Shown: in pieces, positions 8,626 to 21,787 of the stretch | How the letters are laid out: each line of letters begins with the position of its first letter | How positions within the stretch are numbered: the first letter of the stretch is position 1 | Assembly: GCA_030268105.1 (NCBI GenBank) | Contig: BSDZ01000094.1 | Coordinates: 186,001-250,000, forward strand | DNA length: 64,000 nucleotides | Direction: 5' to 3' | Source: Volvox africanus | Taxonomy: Eukaryota > Chlorophyta > Chlorophyceae > Chlamydomonadales > Volvocaceae | Made by a program: the position numbers and the translations under genes | Notes under the pieces: model-generated | Databases searched by the model: none | Seen by the model: only the letters and a program-made list of their open reading frames with translations | What the model was told of the DNA's origin: nothing

Positions 8626-11229
8626 TCAGAGCCGAATGCCCCCACGCTGAACACACGGCTCTGTGATTCCCTTGGCAGCCCTTAGGAAGGCCGCCAAGAA
8701 AGGGCGCCTCTTGCGGGGCCCCTCAAGCGAGGCGGCCTTGATGGACGCCGTCCCCCAACGATTGGAGCCACAAAGCTCCATCAGCTTGAGCTGCACATAG
8801 GAAATTGCTGGAGCTGCCGCCTGCTCCTTCCCGAAGGCAACAAGTGGATTGTGCTCGAGGCCTAAAGAGGGCAAAGTGTGTGGGGGAGAGCGAACGTCTC
8901 TGTGCCAGAAATCAATTCATGTAAGGTGGGCTGCGCTTAGATGTGCAGGCAGACAGCAGGTGGCAAGGCCCACTGCCTGCTGAGTCAGCAGATAGAACAG
9001 GATACTTGGGAGCCAAACCAGTCAGCAGACCTAGACTCAGGGGTGTCTTTTCACAACCCCTCACACAATGACAACCCCTCAGCAGTACCATGCACCTAGC
9101 TAGCATGAGATGGAGCGCGACGTGCACACCACCAGACTTACTTGCTTCACGAATGGCTTCTGCCAGGGTCGGCTCAAGCGTCTTGGTAAACGCCTGAACC
9201 TCCGCCCAGGACGACCAATGCTGCTCCCCCGCCCAGGACCGGCAGTCCTGCAGACCCCAGTTCCGTGCCTCAGGGGGCAGACGCCGCTCTGGGGTTTTCG
9301 GGTGCGGTTTTGGTGGCTGCGTGAGCTCCAGGGGTTGGTACAACTCCTGGGGTTGCTGCGCAGCCTTGTTGATGAAAATGGAAGCGGCACCAGCATCTGC
9401 GACTTCGACTGCAGAAGGCGGACTCGTGGCGCCCATAGCAGGACAGCTGGCGGCAGGGATGATGGCAAATTTGGCAGTGATGCTGCTGCCCTGCAGGTCT
9501 GTAGAGGCCCCGGAAAGGCCCCCCTTCCTGGCCTCCATCATGGCGGCCCCCGACCTCAGCTTCTCGAGTTGCGAAATCAAATCTGACACCTGCAGATAAA
9601 AGAGCGAACATCCAGCAGTTGTCGGGTTTTGTATACATAAGACTATGTTGCTTCGATGACTTCTTGCCCACGCACCTGGACTTGGAAGCCCTCGAAGCCC
9701 TCAGCTTCGGTGGTCTCGTCCAACCTGTATGGAAAAGGCATGGGTGGGGTTGCAGGTGTAAGCAAGAGATCCCAGCATTGTGGGTTTCGGGTAAACAGGA
9801 AGTCGCACATCCGAAACACGTACTCCTTCATGCATTTGCCGCCACGTACTCAGACCTCCACGCACTACCACGTCACTCCGCCGTACACCTAGTTATACAC
9901 TGCACCTACCGCTGATATGCTAGCTCAATGGCCGCCGCTGCTCCCGCCAACCCCGACGGGGCCATCACGCCACCCGCGCATTGCTGCACGTTGTTCTCCT
10001 CACTCTCCAGCTGCGGCTCCTGCTGGCAGAGAACGAGACACACAAAAAAGCTTTTCATCAGTTAGTGCACCGTTTACGTGCGTAGACATGGAACATCTGC
10101 ATCACGGAAAGCATCTTGATGTGTTTCCGAGGGGGTATTGGACGTCCAAACACAAGCGCATGTACACAAATTAGTTTCGGCGACATCTGAACGACGACAA
10201 AATAACGACATGGATGATGAGCCCACCCCCGTGTCACCCTCGGGCAACTCCCTCCGTCCGTCTCCCCTCCCCTCGGAAACCATGTTCCCCATTCGCCTCC
10301 CCTGAGAAGCGCTTTCCTGCAGGCACTTTGCAACCAACACAGTGCAGCACAAGCCGCGCACTGGTATGAGAAAGGCGACCTCCTCCCCGGAACCCCCTCA
10401 GGCGTCAGGTCTGACCCACCACCTGCTGCGCTGCTGGAACTGGCTGGGCTTCCAGTTGGGCTCCGGCCTGGTGAAGATTCTCGGGCGCGCCCTTCTGTTG
10501 TGCGCACGCAAAAGACGGGGGGTCGACACGTTGGTCGATAGTCAGCAAGCGGTGCGGGTCGGCGCATGGCCCAATCACATCGAGCGACTGTCAGACAAGC
10601 GACCCCCAAGGCATCTCAACACCCATCACCACTGCTGGAGCAAACTCCTGATCAGCTCAAACTCACCCAGGATAGCAGGACCTTAAGCAGAGTCCCCTTC
10701 TCAGCTATTTGCAGGCGCCGCGCGGACAACCGCTCCTGCAACGTCAAGGATTCTTCGCCCTCGAGCTTCCCGAACCGCTGAAGAGGCTGCGACAGAAAAG
10801 GTGGAAGGGATGGGATGTCACGGAATGACCGAAAAAAGACGGAATCGAAGAAAACATAAACGACGACGAAAGGCAGGCTTGATGGGAGTTGGCCTTACTT
10901 AGAACTGAACATCAGGAAAGACAGCAACACGAATTCACCTTTTCTGTCGGAATCCACTTGCGGCTAAACTTCTTCATTAGTTCACGCAAAGGAGTGACGA
11001 CCACTCCACCTGCAGGCTGCTCTACAGCTTTGCCATTTAGGCAGCTGCTGTTGCTCATAACGCTGTCATTATCGTTAGCGGTGCTGTTGGTGTCCGAGAT
11101 TGTGTCGATCCTCTCATAAGCACGATCCTTAGGCTTGAAGCCCAGTTTCACCAACAGCGAGATCATGGCTGACGCCTGGACAGCCGGGTCGTGGTCAAGG
11201 AGCCGGTAATCGAAGCGTCCAATGAAGCA
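8626..11229 (-). CDS. Split gene of unknown function, copy 2
   Basis: Exons in transcript order: 10939-11229, 10667-10777, 10423-10494, 9910-10022, 9676-9724, 9142-9589, 8626-8861. I found no difference from copy 1 in exons or introns. As in every copy, all splice dinucleotides and the terminal stop are intact. Confidence 0.62.
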
Positions 11230-12685
11230 CTATCGCTAAGCAAATCGTTGAGATGTATTACTCAATAAACGACACTAAGGTTTTGTCTAGAGGCAAACGG
11301 TTGTGTTGACAGGCCAAAGCCTGTTCTTTGGAGTCTCTCTAAGGAATTCGAAAGCAATTATGGAAAATGGTTTTAAAATAACTAGTTAGGATGTTAATGG
11401 GTCACACAGGGTGGGCTATGGTTATGTAGAGCGACGGAGCATAATCAGGTCTAAAGGCGAAGGTTTCACAGCTTTCCTTTATCCGGTTGTAACACTGAAG
11501 CAAAGTAATTTGAATGGCAATGTAGGGGCGCTTCCGTGTGGCGATAAGAACCCCGTATTACCATAATCGGTCCGCTGTTCGTGGCTTCGGGCCGTACATT
11601 GGAACAACAGATTACGTAGGTTCATCGCAAAGGATTTCTTGAGCTCCTATTGAACTGTAATTTCAATTGGTACAATTGAGCTCGCGTAAGCTCAAAGACA
11701 TCAACACCGCACAAGTGTGTGTTTCACCAATACCGGTTCGGAGGCCCCAAGAGCGCAAGGTTATCACCTTGTATAGTACTGGTCTTCCCCATAGTAGGGA
11801 ATCTAAAGTCCTGAAATTCCTTACATAATGCCACCACTGGACTGTGGCCCACGGTAGCTTGCCGTACACTATCACGTGTCCTGAAATTAATAAAGATGGA
11901 GCACGCCGAAGGCCTTCCGGTGCCATCTCCATGATGGGCATGGACGCCCAAGTTGGGGCACCATAATGTCATAATGCCAACGATTGTTGAACCCTTGTAT
12001 GAACATACATACACCTTAGTGAGAGCCTGCTGCAGTAAAATGCAATTTGGCTGTGCAGCGCTGCATGGAGATACAGCTCTCCATGCGGAGTAAAATCCAA
12101 ACAGTTCTTCCCAAGTTTTCAGAACAAGTCGCCCACAGTGTAACACCTAAAAAGCACCCCTCTGTTCTGCTTCAGGGGGAGACTGAGACACTCAAAAAGG
12201 GTCATCCAGGCATCGCACGATTTACATGTGGTGTCACGGAGAGGCCTGCTGCTTGCTCGTCCACTCGTGAGCAACTGCGAGGCTCGAACACCATGGTATT
12301 GCACATGCCTGCAGCACATGCATGCGCACACACGCATATGCACACACACGCCCACAGAGGCACGCATGCCCTCCCCCTTTGTGCTGTCCCAGGCATGTCT
12401 AGTTGAGAGTCCCCTGTAAATAAACTGGTCACATGCCATGTCGTCATGGCAGATTATGACACCAGCCTAATCACTTGAGAAGGATGTTAAATAGCTCATT
12501 AATCAGATCCATTAACAAACACGGTTCACAAGCTCCTATCGGTCAGAATCCAATGATGAACAGTTGACAACCATCTAGGGTTCAGATCCACTAACAAACA
12601 CATTTGACACGCTCCTATTGGTTAGGGTCCACTAATGAATGGCAGATAAGAAACGATGCAACTAAAACTATATCAGGTCTATGAC

Positions 12686-13903
12686 AGCTAAGTGACTAAA
12701 TGCTAGGCACAAATACCATGTGTGCAGTTGGGAGTCTCACTGACTATGAATACCACTTGATGAAGTCCGACTGCCCACCAGCTGTTTAAACCTCCACAGC
12801 CCCTCCCCCTCCACTGCATGAAGCCTTAGGTACGATAAAAAGAACACAGAATATCACATAGCTAAGTGACTAAATGCTAGGCACAAATACCATGTGTGCA
12901 GTTGGGAGTCTCACTGACTATGAATACCACTTGATGAAGTCCGACTGCCCACCAGCTGTTTAAACCTCCACAGCCCCTCCCCCTCCACTGCATGAAGCCT
13001 TAGGTACGATAAAAAGAACACAGAATATCACATAGCTAAGTGACTTAATGCTAGGCACAAATACCATGTGTGCAGTTGGGAGTCTCACTGACTATGAATA
13101 CCACTTGATGAAGTCCGACTGCCCACCAGCTGTTTAAACCTCCACAGCCCCTCCCCCTCCACTGCATGAAGCCTTAGGTACGATAAAAAGAACACAGAAT
13201 ATCACATAGCTAAGTGACTTAATGCTAGGCACAAATACCATGTGTGCAGTTGGGAGTCTCACTGACTATGAATACCACTTGATGAAGTCCGACTGCCCAC
13301 CAGCTGTTTAAACCTCCACAGCCCCTCCCCCTCCACTGCATGAAGCCTTAGGTACGATAAAAAGAACACAGAATATCACATAGCTAAGTGACTAAATGCT
13401 AGGCACAAATACCATGTGTGCAGTTGGGAGTCTCACTGACTGTGAATACCACTTGATGAAGTCCGACTGCCCACCAGCTGTTTAAACCTCCACAGCCCCT
13501 CCCCCTCCACTGCATGAAGCCTTAGGTACGATAAAAAGAACACAGAATATCACATAGCTAAGTCACTTAATGCTAGGCACAAATACCATGTGTGCAGTTG
13601 GGAGTCTCACTGACTATGAATACCACTTGATGAAGTCCGACTGCCCACCAGCTGTTTAAACCTCCACAGCCCCTCCCCCTCCACTGCATGAAGCCTTAGG
13701 TACGATAAAAAGAACACAGAATATCACATAGCTAAGTGACTAAATGCTAGGCACAAATACCATGTGTGCAGTTGGGAGTCTCACTGACTATGAATACCAC
13801 TTGATGAAGTCCGACTGCCCACCAGCTGTTTAAACCTCCACAGCCCCTCCCCCTCCACTGCATGAAGCCTTAGGTACGATAAAAAGAACACAGAATACCA
13901 CAT
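12686..13903. repeat. 174-bp minisatellite, 7 monomers (unit 3)
   Basis: All seven monomers are full length (1,218 bp). Order a-a-b-b-g-c-a: the sixth monomer is type c, where units 1 and 2 have type a, giving a g-c pair like those that dominate unit 5. Confidence 0.97.
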
Positions 13904-14344
13904 ACAAAACTGGGGGTGCCCGAAAACAAACATGTACATGAGAAAGCTAACCAAACCTGCAAACCCCAGCCTAACATCACGCCTAAGCCGCAGCAGCCAC
14001 CTGCAAGCCACCACACCGACATCTCTCACGAGAGCCCTAACATACGTAATGTAAAGTGCCGCGCTATTCAGCCAGTCACCGCCCCTTGGTGCTACTACGG
14101 CCATGGTCACGGTCACCATCAGGCCTCAGAGTTTTTAGTTCCGCTCTAGGTGTCTTGAGTCCCTCTTTTCTTAATAACCGCGTCACCGTCGATTAAGGGT
14201 GCAGTGTTTAACAACGCTAAGCATCACGACTTGGCAAACAAAATCGATGGCTCGAGATGACCATCTAGCAATCCGGCTAGCTAGCAAGGAGGGTAGTAGG
14301 TACATATCAGTGCGTGCACTTCCTGCAAAACCGCCCCAGCTCGA

Positions 14345-16948
14345 TCAGAGCCGAATGCCCCCACGCTGAACACACGGCTCTGTGATTCCCTTGGCAGCCC
14401 TTAGGAAGGCCGCCAAGAAAGGGCGCCTCTTGCGGGGCCCCTCAAGCGAGGCGGCCTTGATGGACGCCGTCCCCCAACGATTGGAGCCACAAAGCTCCAT
14501 CAGCTTGAGCTGCACATAGGAAATTGCTGGAGCTGCCGCCTGCTCCTTCCCGAAGGCAACAAGTGGATTGTGCTCGAGGCCTAAAGAGGGCAAAGTGTGT
14601 GGGGGAGAGCGAACGTCTCTGTGCCAGAAATCAATTCATGTAAGGTGGGCTGCGCTTAGATGTGCAGGCAGACAGCAGGTGGCAAGGCCCACTGCCTGCT
14701 GAGTCAGCAGATAGAACAGGATACTTGGGAGCCAAACCAGTCAGCAGACCTAGACTCAGGGGTGTCTTTTCACAACCCCTCACACAATGACAACCCCTCA
14801 GCAGTACCATGCACCTAGCTAGCATGAGATGGAGCGCGACGTGCACACCACCAGACTTACTTGCTTCACGAATGGCTTCTGCCAGGGTCGGCTCAAGCGT
14901 CTTGGTAAACGCCTGAACCTCCGCCCAGGACGACCAATGCTGCTCCCCCGCCCAGGACCGGCAGTCCTGCAGACCCCAGTTCCGTGCCTCAGGGGGCAGA
15001 CGCCGCTCTGGGGTTTTCGGGTGCGGTTTTGGTGGCTGCGTGAGCTCCAGGGGTTGGTACAACTCCTGGGGTTGCTGCGCAGCCTTGTTGATGAAAATGG
15101 AAGCGGCACCAGCATCTGCGACTTCGACTGCAGAAGGCGGACTCGTGGCGCCCATAGCAGGACAGCTGGCGGCAGGGATGATGGCAAATTTGGCAGTGAT
15201 GCTGCTGCCCTGCAGGTCTGTAGAGGCCCCGGAAAGGCCCCCCTTCCTGGCCTCCATCATGGCGGCCCCCGACCTCAGCTTCTCGAGTTGCGAAATCAAA
15301 TCTGACACCTGCAGATAAAAGAGCAAACATCCAGCAGTTGTCGGGTTTTGTATACATAAGACTATGTTGCTTCGATGACTTCTTGCCCACGCACCTGGAC
15401 TTGGAAGCCCTCGAAGCCCTCAGCTTCGGTGGTCTCGTCCAACCTGTATGGAAAAGGCATGGGTGGGGTTGCAGGTGTAAGCAAGAGATCCCAGCATTGT
15501 GGGTTTCGGGTAAACAGGAAGTCGCACATCCGAAACACGTACTCCTTCATGCATTTGCCGCCACGTACTCAGACCTCCACGCACTACCACGTCACTCCGC
15601 CGTACACCTAGTTATACACTGCACCTACCGCTGATATGCTAGCTCAATGGCCGCCGCTGCTCCCGCCAACCCCGACGGGGCCATCACGCCACCCGCGCAT
15701 TGCTGCACGTTGTTCTCCTCACTCTCCAGCTGCGGCTCCTGCTGGCAGAGAACGAGACACACAAAAAAGCTTTTCATCAGTTAGTGCACCGTTTACGTGC
15801 GTAGACATGGAACATCTGCATCACGGAAAGCATCTTGATGTGTTTCCGAGGGGGTATTGGACGTCCAAACACAAGCGCATGTACACAAATTAGTTTCGGC
15901 GACATCTGAACGACGACAAAATAACGACATGGATGATGAGCCCACCCCCGTGTCACCCTCGGGCAACTCCCTCCGTCCGTCTCCCCTCCCCTCGGAAACC
16001 ATGTTCCCCATTCGCCTCCCCTGAGAAGCGCTTTCCTGCAGGCACTTTGCAACCAACACAGTGCAGCACAAGCCGCGCACTGGTATGAGAAAGGCGACCT
16101 CCTCCCCGGAACCCCCTCAGGCGTCAGGTCTGACCCACCACCTGCTGCGCTGCTGGAACTGGCTGGGCTTCCAGTTGGGCTCCGGCCTGGTGAAGATTCT
16201 CGGGCGCGCCCTTCTGTTGTGCGCACGCAAAAGACGGGGGGTCGACACGTTGGTCGATAGTCAGCAAGCGGTGCGGGTCGGCGCATGGCCCAATCACATC
16301 GAGCGACTGTCAGACAAGCGACCCCCAAGGCATCTCAACACCCATCACCACTGCTGGAGCAAACTCCTGATCAGCTCAAACTCACCCAGGATAGCAGGAC
16401 CTTAAGCAGAGTCCCCTTCTCAGCTATTTGCAGGCGCCGCGCGGACAACCGCTCCTGCAACGTCAAGGATTCTTCGCCCTCGAGCTTCCCGAACCGCTGA
16501 AGAGGCTGCGACAGAAAAGGTGGAAGGGATGGGATGTCACGGAATGACCGAAAAAAGACGGAATCGAAGAAAACATAAACGACGACGAAAGGCAGGCTTG
16601 ATGGGAGTTGGCCTTACTTAGAACTGAACATCAGGAAAGACAGCAACACGAATTCACCTTTTCTGTCGGAATCCACTTGCGGCTAAACTTCTTCATTAGT
16701 TCACGCAAAGGAGTGACGACCACTCCACCTGCAGGCTGCTCTACAGCTTTGCCATTTAGGCAGCTGCTGTTGCTCATAACGCTGTCATTATCGTTAGCGG
16801 TGCTGTTGGTGTCCGAGATTGTGTCGATCCTCTCATAAGCACGATCCTTAGGCTTGAAGCCCAGTTTCACCAACAGCGAGATCATGGCTGACGCCTGGAC
16901 AGCCGGGTCGTGGTCAAGGAGCCGGTAATCGAAGCGTCCAATGAAGCA
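14345..16948 (-). CDS. Split gene of unknown function, copy 3
   Basis: Exons in transcript order: 16658-16948, 16386-16496, 16142-16213, 15629-15741, 15395-15443, 14861-15308, 14345-14580. One substitution, G to A on the + strand at 15325, lies in the 86-nt intron. It removes an in-frame stop that limits the exon 6 frame in other copies, so a naive frame search finds a slightly longer open frame here; the spliced product is unchanged. Confidence 0.62.
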
Positions 16949-18404
16949 CTATCGCTAAGCAAATCGTTGAGATGTATTACTCAATAAACGACACTAAGGT
17001 TTTGTCTAGAGGCAAACGGTTGTGTTGACAGGCCAAAGCCTGTTCTTTGGAGTCTCTCTAAGGAATTCGAAAGCAATTATGGAAAATGGTTTTAAAATAA
17101 CTAGTTAGGATGTTAATGGGTCACACAGGGTGGGCTATGGTTATGTAGAGCGACGGAGCATAATCAGGTCTAAAGGCGAAGGTTTCACAGCTTTCCTTTA
17201 TCCGGTTGTAACACTGAAGCAAAGTAATTTGAATGGCAATGTAGGGGCGCTTCCGTGTGGCGATAAGAACCCCGTATTACCATAATCGGTCCGCTGTTCG
17301 TGGCTTCGGGCCGTACATTGGAACAACAGATTACGTAGGTTCATCGCAAAGGATTTCTTGAGCTCCTATTGAACTGTAATTTCAATTGGTACAATTGAGC
17401 TCGCGTAAGCTCAAAGACATCAACACCGCACAAGTGTGTGTTTCACCAATACCGGTTCGGAGGCCCCAAGAGCGCAAGGTTATCACCTTGTATAGTACTG
17501 GTCTTCCCCATAGTAGGGAATCTAAAGTCCTGAAATTCCTTACATAATGCCACCACTGGACTGTGGCCCACGGTAGCTTGCCGTACACTATCACGTGTCC
17601 TGAAATTAATAAAGATGGAGCACGCCGAAGGCCTTCCGGTGCCATCTCCATGATGGGCATGGACGCCCAAGTTGGGGCACCATAATGTCATAATGCCAAC
17701 GATTGTTGAACCCTTGTATGAACATACATACACCTTAGTGAGAGCCTGCTGCAGTAAAATGCAATTTGGCTGTGCAGCGCTGCATGGAGATACAGCTCTC
17801 CATGCGGAGTAAAATCCAAACAGTTCTTCCCAAGTTTTCAGAACAAGTCGCCCACAGTGTAACACCTAAAAAGCACCCCTCTGTTCTGCTTCAGGGGGAG
17901 ACTGAGACACTCAAAAAGGGTCATCCAGGCATCGCACGATTTACATGTGGTGTCACGGAGAGGCCTGCTGCTTGCTCGTCCACTCGTGAGCAACTGCGAG
18001 GCTCGAACACCATGGTATTGCACATGCCTGCAGCACATGCATGCGCACACACGCATATGCACACACACGCCCACAGAGGCACGCATGCCCTCCCCCTTTG
18101 TGCTGTCCCAGGCATGTCTAGTTGAGAGTCCCCTGTAAATAAACTGGTCACATGCCATGTCGTCATGGCAGATTATGACACCAGCCTAATCACTTGAGAA
18201 GGATGTTAAATAGCTCATTAATCAGATCCATTAACAAACACGGTTCACAAGCTCCTATCGGTCAGAATCCAATGATGAACAGTTGACAACCATCTAGGGT
18301 TCAGATCCACTAACAAACACATTTGACACGCTCCTATTGGTTAGGGTCCACTAATGAATGGCAGATAAGAAACGATGCAACTAAAACTATATCAGGTCTA
18401 TGAC

Positions 18405-18752
18405 AGCTAAGTGACTAAATGCTAGGCACAAATACCATGTGTGCAGTTGGGAGTCTCACTGACTATGAATACCACTTGATGAAGTCCGACTGCCCACCAG
18501 CTGTTTAAACCTCCACAGCCCCTCCCCCTCCACTGCATGAAGCCTTAGGTACGATAAAAAGAACACAGAATATCACATAGCTAAGTGACTAAATGCTAGG
18601 CACAAATACCATGTGTGCAGTTGGGAGTCTCACTGACTATGAATACCACTTGATGAAGTCCGACTGCCCACCAGCTGTTTAAACCTCCACAGCCCCTCCC
18701 CCTCCACTGCATGAAGCCTTAGGTACGATAAAAAGAACACAGAATACCACAT
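18405..18752. repeat. 174-bp minisatellite, 2 monomers (unit 4, minimal array)
   Basis: Two type a monomers only, the second with the ACCACAT edge. This is the smallest array in the window, so the unit tolerates near-complete loss of the minisatellite. Confidence 0.97.
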
Positions 18753-19193
18753 ACAAAACTGGGGGTGCCCGAAAACAAACATGTACATGAGAAAGCTAAC
18801 CAAACCTGCAAACCCCAGCCTAACATCACGCCTAAGCCGCAGCAGCCACCTGCAAGCCACCACACCGACATCTCTCACGAGAGCCCTAACATACGTAATG
18901 TAAAGTGCCGCGCTATTCAGCCAGTCACCGCCCCTTGGTGCTACTACGGCCATGGTCACGGTCACCATCAGGCCTCAGAGCCTTTAGTTCCGCTCTAGGT
19001 GTCTTGAGTCCCTCTTTTCTTAATAACCACGTCACCGTCGATTAAGGGTGCAGTGTTTAACAACGCTAAGCATCACGACTTGGCAAACAAAATCGATGGC
19101 TCGAGATGACCATCTAGCAATCCGGCTAGCTAGCAAGGAGGGTAGTAGGTACATATCAGTGCGTGCACTTCCTGCAAAACCGCCCCAGCTCGA

Positions 19194-21787
19194 TCAGAGC
19201 CGAATGCCCCCACGCTGAACACACGGCTCTGTGATTCCCTTGGCAGCCCTTAGGAAGGCCGCCAAGAAAGGGCGCCTCTTGCGGGGCCCCTCAAGCGAGG
19301 CGGCCTTGATGGACGCCGTCCCCCAACGATTGGAGCCACAAAGCTCCATCAGCTTGAGCTGCACATAGGAAATTGCTGGAGCTGCCGCCTGCTCCTTCCC
19401 GAAGGCAACAAGTGGATTGTGCTCGAGGCCTAAAGAGGGCAAAGTGTGTGGGGGAGAGCGAACGTCTCTGTGCCAGAAATCAATTCATGTAAGGTGGGCT
19501 GCGCTTAGATGTGCAGGCAGACAGCAGGTGGCAAGGCCCACTGCCTGCTGAGTCAGCAGATAGAACAGGATACTTGGGAGCCAAACCAGTCAGCAGACCT
19601 AGACTCAGGGGTGTCTTTTCACAACCCCTCACACAATGACAACCCCTCAGCAGTACCATGCACCTAGCTAGCATGAGATGGAGCGCGACGTGCACACCAC
19701 CAGACTTACTTGCTTCACGAATGGCTTCTGCCAGGGTCGGCTCAAGCGTCTTGGTAAACGCCTGAACCTCCGCCCAGGACGACCAATGCTGCTCCCCCGC
19801 CCAGGACCGGCAGTCCTGCAGACCCCAGTTCCGTGCCTCAGGGGGCAGACGCCGCTCTGGGGTTTTCGGGTGCGGTTTTGGTGGCTGCGTGAGCTCCAGG
19901 GGTTGGTACAACTCCTGGGGTTGCTGCGCAGCCTTGTTGATGAAAATGGAAGCGGCACCAGCATCTGCGACTTCGACTGCAGAAGGCGGACTCGTGGCGC
20001 CCATAGCAGGACAGCTGGCGGCAGGGATGATGGCAAATTTGGCAGTGATGCTGCTGCCCTGCAGGTCTGTAGAGGCCCCGGAAAGGCCCCCCTTCCTGGC
20101 CTCCATCATGGCGGCCCCCGACCTCAGCTTCTCGAGTTGCGAAATCAAATCTGACACCTGCAGATAAAAGAGCGAACATCCAGCAGTTGTCGGGTTTTGT
20201 ATACATAAGACTATGTTGCTTCGATGACTTCTTGCCCACGCACCTGGACTTGGAAGCCCTCGAAGCCCTCAGCTTCGGTGGTCTCGTCCAACCTGTATGG
20301 AAAAGGCATGGGTGGGGTTGCAGGTGTAAGCAAGAGATCCCAGCATTGTGGGTTTCGGGTAAACAGGAAGTCGCACATCCGAAACACGTACTCCTTCATG
20401 CATTTGCCGCCACGTACTCAGACCGCCACGCACTACCACGTCACTCCGCCGTACACCTAGTTATACACTGCACCTACCGCTGATATGCTAGCTCAATGGC
20501 CGCCGCTGCTCCCGCCAACCCCGACGGGGCCATCACGCCACCCGCGCATTGCTGCACGTTGTTCTCCTCACTCTCCAGCTGCGGCTCCTGCTGGCAGAGA
20601 ACGAGACACACAAAAAAGCTTTTCATCAGTTAGTGCACCGTTTACGTGCGTAGACATGGAACATCTGCATCACGGAAAGCATCTTGATGTGTTTCCGAGG
20701 GGGTATTGGACGTCCAAACACAAGCGCATGTACACAAATTAGTTTCGGCGACATCTGAACGACGACAAAATAACGACATGGATGATGAGCCCACCCCTCG
20801 GGCAACTCCCTCCGTCCGTCTCCCCTCCCCTCGGAAACCATGTTCCCCATTCGCCTCCCCTGAGAAGCGCTTTCCTGCAGGCACTTTGCAACCAACACAG
20901 TGCAGCACAAGCCGCGCACTGGTATGAGAAAGGCGACCTCCTCCCCGGAACCCCCTCAGGCGTCAGGTCTGACCCACCACCTGCTGCGCTGCTGGAACTG
21001 GCTGGGCTTCCAGTTGGGCTCCGGCCTGGTGAAGATTCTCGGGCGCGCCCTTCTGTTGTGCGCACGCAAAAGACGGGGGGTCGACACGTTGGTCGATAGT
21101 CAGCAAGCGGTGCGGGTCGGCGCATGGCCCAATCACATCGAGCGACTGTCAGACAAGCGACCCCCAAGGCATCTCAACACCCATCACCACTGCTGGAGCA
21201 AACTCCTGATCAGCTCAAACTCACCCAGGATAGCAGGACCTTAAGCAGAGTCCCCTTCTCAGCTATTTGCAGGCGCCGCGCGGACAACCGCTCCTGCAAC
21301 GTCAAGGATTCTTCGCCCTCGAGCTTCCCGAACCGCTGAAGAGGCTGCGACAGAAAAGGTGGAAGGGATGGGATGTCACGGAATGACCGAAAAAAGACGG
21401 AATCGAAGAAAACATAAACGACGACGAAAGGCAGGCTTGATGGGAGTTGGCCTTACTTAGAACTGAACATCAGGAAAGACAGCAACACGAATTCACCTTT
21501 TCTGTCGGAATCCACTTGCGGCTAAACTTCTTCATTAGTTCACGCAAAGGAGTGACGACCACTCCACCTGCAGGCTGCTCTACAGCTTTGCCATTTAGGC
21601 AGCTGCTGTTGCTCATAACGCTGTCATTATCGTTAGCGGTGCTGTTGGTGTCCGAGATTGTGTCGATCCTCTCATAAGCACGATCCTTAGGCTTGAAGCC
21701 CAGTTTCACCAACAGCGAGATCATGGCTGACGCCTGGACAGCCGGGTCGTGGTCAAGGAGCCGGTAATCGAAGCGTCCAATGAAGCA
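19194..21787 (-). CDS. Split gene of unknown function, copy 4, intron deletion
   Basis: Exons in transcript order: 21497-21787, 21225-21335, 20981-21052, 20478-20590, 20244-20292, 19710-20157, 19194-19429. A 10-bp deletion at 20796/20797 shortens intron 3 from 400 to 390 nt. It would break any frame read straight through this region but leaves the spliced frame intact, which supports the exon/intron assignment. T to G at 20425 lies in intron 4 and is shared by units 4-8. Confidence 0.62.

Larger units (their letters stand above)
5719..11436. repeat. Macrosatellite unit 2 (5718 bp)
   Basis: Parts: leading spacer 5719-6967, minisatellite 6968-8184, flank 8185-8625, gene 8626-11229, upstream flank 11230-11436. 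It is practically identical to unit 1, sharing the one-base-shorter first monomer and the same order of monomer variants, so units 1 and 2 are probably the product of a very recent whole-unit duplication. Confidence 0.97.
11437..17155. repeat. Macrosatellite unit 3 (5719 bp)
   Basis: Parts: leading spacer 11437-12685, minisatellite 12686-13903, flank 13904-14344, gene 14345-16948, upstream flank 16949-17155. It differs from units 1 and 2 by a full-length first monomer, a different sixth monomer, and one intronic substitution at 15325. Confidence 0.97.
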
